This document shows, in pieces, positions 58,660 through 64,000 of a stretch of 64,000 nucleotides of DNA. Numbering within the stretch: the stretch's first letter is position 1; each line of letters opens with the position of its first letter. The stretch spans positions 310,001 through 374,000 of the forward strand of contig JAHYIO010000008.1 of NCBI GenBank assembly GCA_020543525.1, written 5' to 3'. The translations under genes were made by a program, and so were the position numbers. The notes below the pieces were generated by a model. That model saw nothing but the letters and a program-made list of their open reading frames with translations. It did no database searches and was not told the origin of the DNA. The DNA is from Coriolopsis trogii. Its lineage: Eukaryota; Basidiomycota; Agaricomycetes; Polyporales; Polyporaceae.

Positions 58660-61600
58660 AAGCTGACTAAGGTTTGCTATAAGTTCTGATTTCGTGCGCG
58701 CAGCGAGGTCCGTGATCGAGGAGAAGGTGGTTATGCAGAGACTTGAGAGTAAGCACGTAGTATCAATTCGAGAGCGTCGTCACGACGGTTGTCAAGCCTG
58801 TCAACTCGCCGAGCGTTCGATATTGAGGCTGTGTTCGCTGAGCGTTTCTTGCTGACGCGTGGCGTGTGAATATGAAATCCCAAGTAGGAAGCCCCCCGAC
58901 GCCCGTCGCCAGCGCAAACGGGTACAATGTCCTCTTTGTCTTCAACGACCACCTTCCACAATCCAAGCCAGAGGATTTATGACGTTCTGGCCGGTCGCTG
59001 CATGCACTATTGTCCTCCATATCTGATACGCGACAGCAACGCACAAGTCTGACCTATGCAACAGGAAAATCAGGAACGTACAGCTAAACATCGCAGGGTG
59101 TGAGACAAACATAATGTTTGCTTCTCGCTTCGGTGAGTTTGGTTGGTCATAGCTACAGAAAGCTGTTAACCATCTTTTAAAGGTTGTGTCACCCGCTTTT
59201 TGCTGACGGTTGCTTAGCTGCTTCTCATGGTGCACGTATATACACGCGATGTCATTGAAGGACGCACGCGTGATGATGCAAGCCCTTTATGCTCGCTATA
59301 TGCGCATACAATCAACGTGTATGCACGCATGCTCAACGCGTAGGTCCGAGGGGCACCTTCACTGCCATGGAAGCCGTCCGTGAAGGCGAACAAGACTCAA
59401 CATTCGTCCCTCTCTCTTTGTATGATGGAATACTACTCAGTCAGCACTACCCTGCCGACGGGCGCAGGCAGCCTCTTTCAAGCCGGGCTTATGCGCATAA
59501 ACTCACGTACTGGCGCGTATCCTTGATGCATGCACCCACGAGGCATGTTGACGGCAATGTAAAGGAAAGCCGAGAGCCCGACTCTACGCGCGCTGCAACG
59601 TTGACGGCCGAATTTCCAGAACTCCGCCCTCATCCGCCCTGAATCAGAACCCATTAAGCCATCTCCGACGCGCAATGTATCCTCCCTCTTGAATACTCCG
59701 GTCGCGCAGCCTCGCAGCTCACCAGGAACGCAGGTGGATATACACGTGTTGGATACGCGATCGGCGGTGCGTGTTTATTTGCAGATCTGGAACCAGACGA
59801 GTCGCTTAATTACGTACGCCTACAGCAGCTGCACCCTCACAACAATTCAGTGAATGTCCTTTTGCGCAAGCGAACCCTGCAAGCCAGTCTTCGATGTATA
59901 CACTCGGAGCGCGCCTTCGGAAGACTCGGATTCGGTTGCGAAGTGAGTGGGCAAAGGTGAGTGAAGTAGCGTCCAAGCGTGTATGCCTCTCGTTGACATC
60001 GTGCACTCGCGACTGTACAGTGTCACGAAAGACCTTTGGGTCAGGGCGAAGCGAGTGTTCGAGGCGGCGCATGGCCGCGCACCGCGTTGAGTCCGTGCGC
60101 TCCGTCAAACTCGATCACTTGCACCGGGTGTTCGTTGTGGAAGATCGGGGAGGGTACTTCTCCGGAAGGTCAGGACCGGTTCCGGGTCCGGGGTAATGCC
60201 ATGCGGCGTGCACGAGACATGTCATGACGTCTATGCGATGCGTGCTCGCTGGAAGGCACGCTTGGCAGTGAAGAGGCTCGTGGTTGAGGATGTCATACTA
60301 TAAGGTGCGTTGCGCATGTCTCATCGGTCTGAGGTCATACCCATTCGATGACGTCCTAGCGTTTGCTACAATCGTCCGTCTGACGAGATGACTATCTGCA
60401 TATGGTGAGAACAAGGAGACGAAAGGAGGCAGTGACGAGGCAAAGCACATGTGAGCCCGCATCTGGTGCTCCTCGACAAACGCAAGGTTCGACGTCCGTC
60501 GGTCGTTTTCCTGGGAAGGGATGAGACGAATGCGGTTATCGAGGCGGTGAGTGACCTCCTGGTAGAAATAGCCTTTGGAGCACTGAGGTTTGTCCTCACA
60601 TAAGCGCCAGTGGGAATGCGACTGACCAAGGTTGGTTTCTGAACAGAACGGCGAAGGTGCGATAGAAGGCAGAAGGCAAGAGCTGAAGACGACCAACGCG
60701 CGCGCAGATATACAGCACTATTTGGAGCGAGACAATCGATGGTCACTGACCGCAAGGCACAACTTCTGACGCGTTTGTGGGGAAGTTACGAGCTTGTTGA
60801 ATCATCAGCATATGGCCCTGAACAAACGCGGCTCGGTGAGCTGACGTCCGAGTTGGCCCATACCCGCTGAAGGTCATTCGAGCAGGATGAGAGCAGCCGC
60901 GGAGGCGAATGCATCTATGCGATACCACAAAGGACGATATAACGAAGCACTGCGCCAATCCTAACGGCCTTCCGGTATAGGAGGCGTCCGCTCGTGACAG
61001 CTCAAATTAGGCGAGACCAGGGATAGCAGCGAGGTAGAAAGAGCGCGTGCGCGCAGATCTTATGCCCTATTCTTAGCGCTGCAGTCAAGGACCACCCGAA
61101 GCATGCCCGTTTGCTAGAAAGAAGAGAGATTACGAGCACGTTGGACCCGCACATGGCCATGAATGAAAGATGGCTTGGTAAGCTTTGCAGAGTTCAATCT
61201 CGCTCCCGCACGCTCAACGCCATCTCCAGCAGGGTGGGGCATGTGAGCTGCCGCAGCCGCGAATGTCTCGATTGAATGCCACAAAGCCACAGAAGAAGCG
61301 TGCCAATCCGCTCCGTATGCACGGTTCGTGCCCTCGGAGCAAGGAGCCGCTGGCGACAGGGCAGTCCGTGTGGAGGCTAAGGGCAGTTGTCGGATTGGGT
61401 GGCCATTAGAACGTCCGGCCTCACGCCCGCATTGCGACGCCGCGGATCCCGGAAGGCTCGGCGAGGGAGCATATGCGCTGTGGACGACTGACGGCGCACG
61501 GGGAGAACGTAGGAGATTGTGTTCGGCCACGGAGATTCTGAACGGAGGGAGGGTGACCAGACGGGCGGAGGCTGTAGGCTGCGGCCTGGTTGTTGGTCCG

Positions 61601-62207
61601 TGCCCGGACGAGTTCGCGTGAGGAGCTGGGCACCGCATAAGGCGAAGCGACGAAAAGGACGACATGCGGACGACGGGACGGGCCCAGAGAGAATGTCGGG
61701 GCTGCGGGGCGTTTTCGGACGGTGGGCAAGGATGGTGACCTTTGTCAGTCAGAGATGGCGAGAGGAAGATTGGGAATGGTCGTTATCATGGGTCGGTTGT
61801 AATTTTGGAGGGCGGGATTGGTCCCGGGCGCGACCGCGACGAGCGTAGGAAAGAGGGTGAGAACTGACATCAAAGGGTTCGCGCCAAAGCCGCAGCGCCG
61901 CACTCTGGGTCAGCGGTCTTCGCACGCACGGGCGTATGTGTTTGGCGGAGATGGGAGGATGACGATATGTCCGTCGCGGGGTGTGTACGGCCGTGCGCAC
62001 GTCTGCAGCCCGTCTCGCGCGTGGACTGCGAGGGCGCGCGAGGGGGTCAAAGAGGAGAAGGTGCGAAGAGGAGCGTTGATAAGAACATCAAGCGAAAGGG
62101 CAGGAGCGGGGGTGATGGTGATTGGATTCGTGTGTCGGCAAGCCAAAGTTGCCTGGGCGAGCTCTTCCCCTTTCTGGCAGCGCTAGCGGCAACGTCCTGC
62201 CCAAGCG
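58660..62207. other. Gene-free region upstream of the bZIP gene
   Basis: No recognised gene. Frames at 59289-59642, 60298-60755 and 61114-61665 have no domain. It contains a diverged tandem duplication of about 345 bp (60650-61325). Confidence 0.4.
60650..61325. repeat. Diverged ~345-bp tandem duplication
   Basis: Two neighbouring segments, about 60650-60975 and 60995-61325, share scattered matches at a constant offset of 344-348 bp. Anchors: CGCGCAGAT near 60702 and 61052, TTACGAGC at 60786 and 61130, a GAGC(A/T)GCCGC block followed by CGAATG, CCACAAAG, and GCCAATCC near 60954 and 61302. By eye identity is roughly two thirds. On the minus strand the two read as related short peptides, so they may be remnants of a duplicated exon. 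Confidence 0.5.
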
Positions 62208-62214
62208 ATATAAG
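62208..62214 (+). promoter_or_regulatory. TATA-like box of the bZIP gene
   Basis: ATATAAG about 160 bp upstream of the ATG at 62371, followed by a strongly CT-rich leader (about 62230-62365). Confidence 0.5.
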
Positions 62215-62370
62215 TCCGCGTTCCTTAGCTTCCCATCTTTTTGAACCCGAACCCCCACCTCCGTCGCCATCCTCCTCCGCAGTCGTCCGCCGACTTTACT
62301 TCCGCCCCCACCACCACCACCATCCCCTTCACCGCCGGCAACCTCGTCTTCGACCTTCAAAACGTTCACC

Positions 62371-64000
62371 ATGTCCTCCATCCACCTCCCCGCTCTGCAC
62401 ATGTCGAACATCATCTCCAACGACGCGCCCCTCACCTCGCCTATCTCAGAGTCTCTCCCCGTCCCATGGGATCGCGACTCTACGCTCGCCGCTCTTTACG
62501 ACCCGTTTTCGCTCCCGCTCTCCGCTTCGCCGCCTTCCATCATGCCCGGCGCGCTCCCGGACACCCGCAGGGTGCTCAAGGGCCGCATGACCCCCGACGT
62601 GCCGTCGGAGCAGTGTCTGCCCACCCACCAGGTGTTCGACTTCACGCCGGGCAGTGCCCCAATGTCTGTGCAGGGGAGCAGCCCCGCGTCCACGCCGGCC
62701 TCGTCTCCCCAGACCGCGCCGCAGTCCCTGCCGCACACGGGCTCGCAGCACACGTTCTCTGCCGCATCGAGCTCTGTCTCTGCGGGCAGCGTCGTCGTGC
62801 CTGCGAAGCGGCCCTCGGTGTCGTCCACGACGAGCACGACGTCGACGAAGAAGGCACGCGTGACGACGAAGGACTTCATCCCGCCGGACGTGACCGGGCT
62901 GAGCAAGCGCGAGGCGCGGTTGGTCAAGAATCGCGCGGCGGCGTTTTTGAGCAGGCAGAGGAAGCGGGAGGAGTTTGAGAGCATGGAAGTGTGAGTACTC
63001 GCTTCCCTCTTTTTTCCTCGTCGCTTCAGTCTCGCGACGCCCATGTACCCTTCCCACCGCCAGTCGAAGAGACTCGTGTCGGTCGCCTTCCCTGCGTGCG
63101 TCCGTAGCACATCCAGTTGCTGCTCTTCCTGCACAGTCCCCAGTGTGCTGCTGCTGCACCGGGAGGAGCAATCACGGACTGGGCTATGCCGCATGCTCGG
63201 CGTCTACCGGGATCTTTCCCTGAGCGTCTCGGCGGACGCGTTGATTGGTCGCGGTCTGGACACTCGCGCGAGTCTCGCCGCCCAGGTCCTATCGCCTGTG
63301 GGATAGGCTTCCAGGCGCGGGCACTCCTCTGCCTCGGGGTTCGCCTGCCTCTTGCGAGCAGTTGTTTCCAATGCACGTTTCCTGCGGCGCCGGGTCTATT
63401 CCCGAAAGAACTGCATCATTATGACCGAGATCAAATTCCGGTGGGCATCTGTCCACAGCTTCTGATCCAGGGTGCGTTGCACTGGCCAGTGACGCAGGGA
63501 TGGTGTGCATGGGAAACGCGACATGAACTTTGACTATGCACGTTCGACGACTTGGAGCGTTGTTTCGCGTCCCAGTCCGATGTTCATTCTGAACGAGCGG
63601 CCTCTGTGTTCGGAGGTAGCATCTTCCTATCGAACCGGACAGGCTTTCGAAGAAGGCTTATCGCAATGTCAACATGTCTCACCTCCTCCGGTGTGCCCGG
63701 AGGTAAGGACGGCATTATCGGTGACCTGGGAGCCTGTGGCATCACCGTGGACATTCGTGATGTCTATTCTGTCGCGAGGAGCCCAAGCTGATATACCGTT
63801 CAACAGTCGCGTTGCCGAGCTCGAACAGGAGAACGCGCGTCTGCTCGCGTCGATCCAGCAGCAGGCGCAGACGCCTCCTCCTGAAGACAGTCTCAAGTCG
63901 GAACTCGAGCGACTCAAGCGGCAGCTTGCGGAGACACAGCAGCGGGAACGCGAGCTCGCGGAGAAGTTGTCGTCTGGCCCAGAGCCGGCCCCGGCGAAGG
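62371..64000 (+). CDS. bZIP transcription factor (5' part, runs off the window)
   Basis: Exon 1 is 62371-62990; the 816-bp intron is 62991-63806; exon 2 starts at 63807 and is cut by the window end. The N-terminal ~150 residues are Ser/Pro/Thr-rich. The basic region reads SKREARLVKNRAAAFLSRQR, containing the N-x7-R bZIP signature (NRAAAFLSR). After splicing (GTGAGT...CAG) the zipper begins EVRVAELEQENARLLASIQQ and continues with Gln/Glu-rich coiled coil. In basidiomycetes this basic region resembles CREB/ATF and unfolded-protein-response (Hac1/Cib1-like) factors, but the C-terminal half needed to decide is missing, so neither is claimed. The start MSSIHLPALH is the first ATG after a TATA-like box; a second in-frame ATG is at 62401. 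Splitting the basic region from the zipper by such a long intron is unusual for this genome. Confidence 0.9.

Overview
The window is a piece of a filamentous basidiomycete chromosome, most likely an Agaricomycete such as a polypore. Genes are broken by many introns of about 45-80 bp with GTRNGT donors, coding parts are GC-rich, and the protein families (DUF6533 membrane proteins, divergent F-box proteins, a membrane-anchored GH5 exo-beta-1,3-glucanase, a TEA/ATTS regulator) are typical of mushrooms. No rRNA, tRNA, CRISPR array or viral gene was recognised.

Left part (1-19,500): gene-poor. It holds an 873-bp terminal-inverted-repeat element (2887-3759), a six-exon TEA/ATTS transcription factor on the minus strand (6025-7949), and then more than 11 kb of GC-rich DNA with no convincing gene but many CCAAT boxes, including four within about 60 bp.

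Middle (19,500-35,300): weakly coding, apparently decayed sequence, including an F-box-like gene with frame breaks (about 26.6-28.2 kb). It is followed by the membrane-anchored GH5 exo-beta-1,3-glucanase (29039-32244, minus), which carries a one-base frameshift and an 834-bp intron, and by a small secreted eight-cysteine protein (34944-35273).

Right-middle (35,900-56,000): four DUF6533 membrane-protein genes, two on the plus strand (35970-37884, 40526-42367) and two on the minus strand (51951-53822, 54447-55968). They bracket a YCII-like gene, a divergent ABC half-transporter (42619-45515, minus), a GEP4-type mitochondrial phosphatidylglycerophosphatase (46537-47549) and a 13-exon mitochondrial MDL1-type ABC half-transporter (47946-51611). 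The last gene has a 10-nt micro-exon, a GC-AG intron and two different ~380-bp miniature transposons inside introns that would otherwise be 57 and 66 bp.

Right end (56,600-64,000): a 576-residue F-box protein (minus), about 3.9 kb without a clear gene but with a diverged ~345-bp tandem duplication, and the 5' part of a bZIP transcription factor whose basic region and leucine zipper are separated by an 816-bp intron; it runs off the window.

Functionally, GEP4 and the MDL1-type transporter are adjacent and both predicted to act at the mitochondrial inner membrane. The exo-glucanase and the small secreted protein act at the wall or outside. The two transcription factors lie in large non-coding regions, as expected for developmental or stress regulators. 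No system that is clearly new as a whole was found; the most notable signals are the mobile-element insertions and the unusual gene structures.
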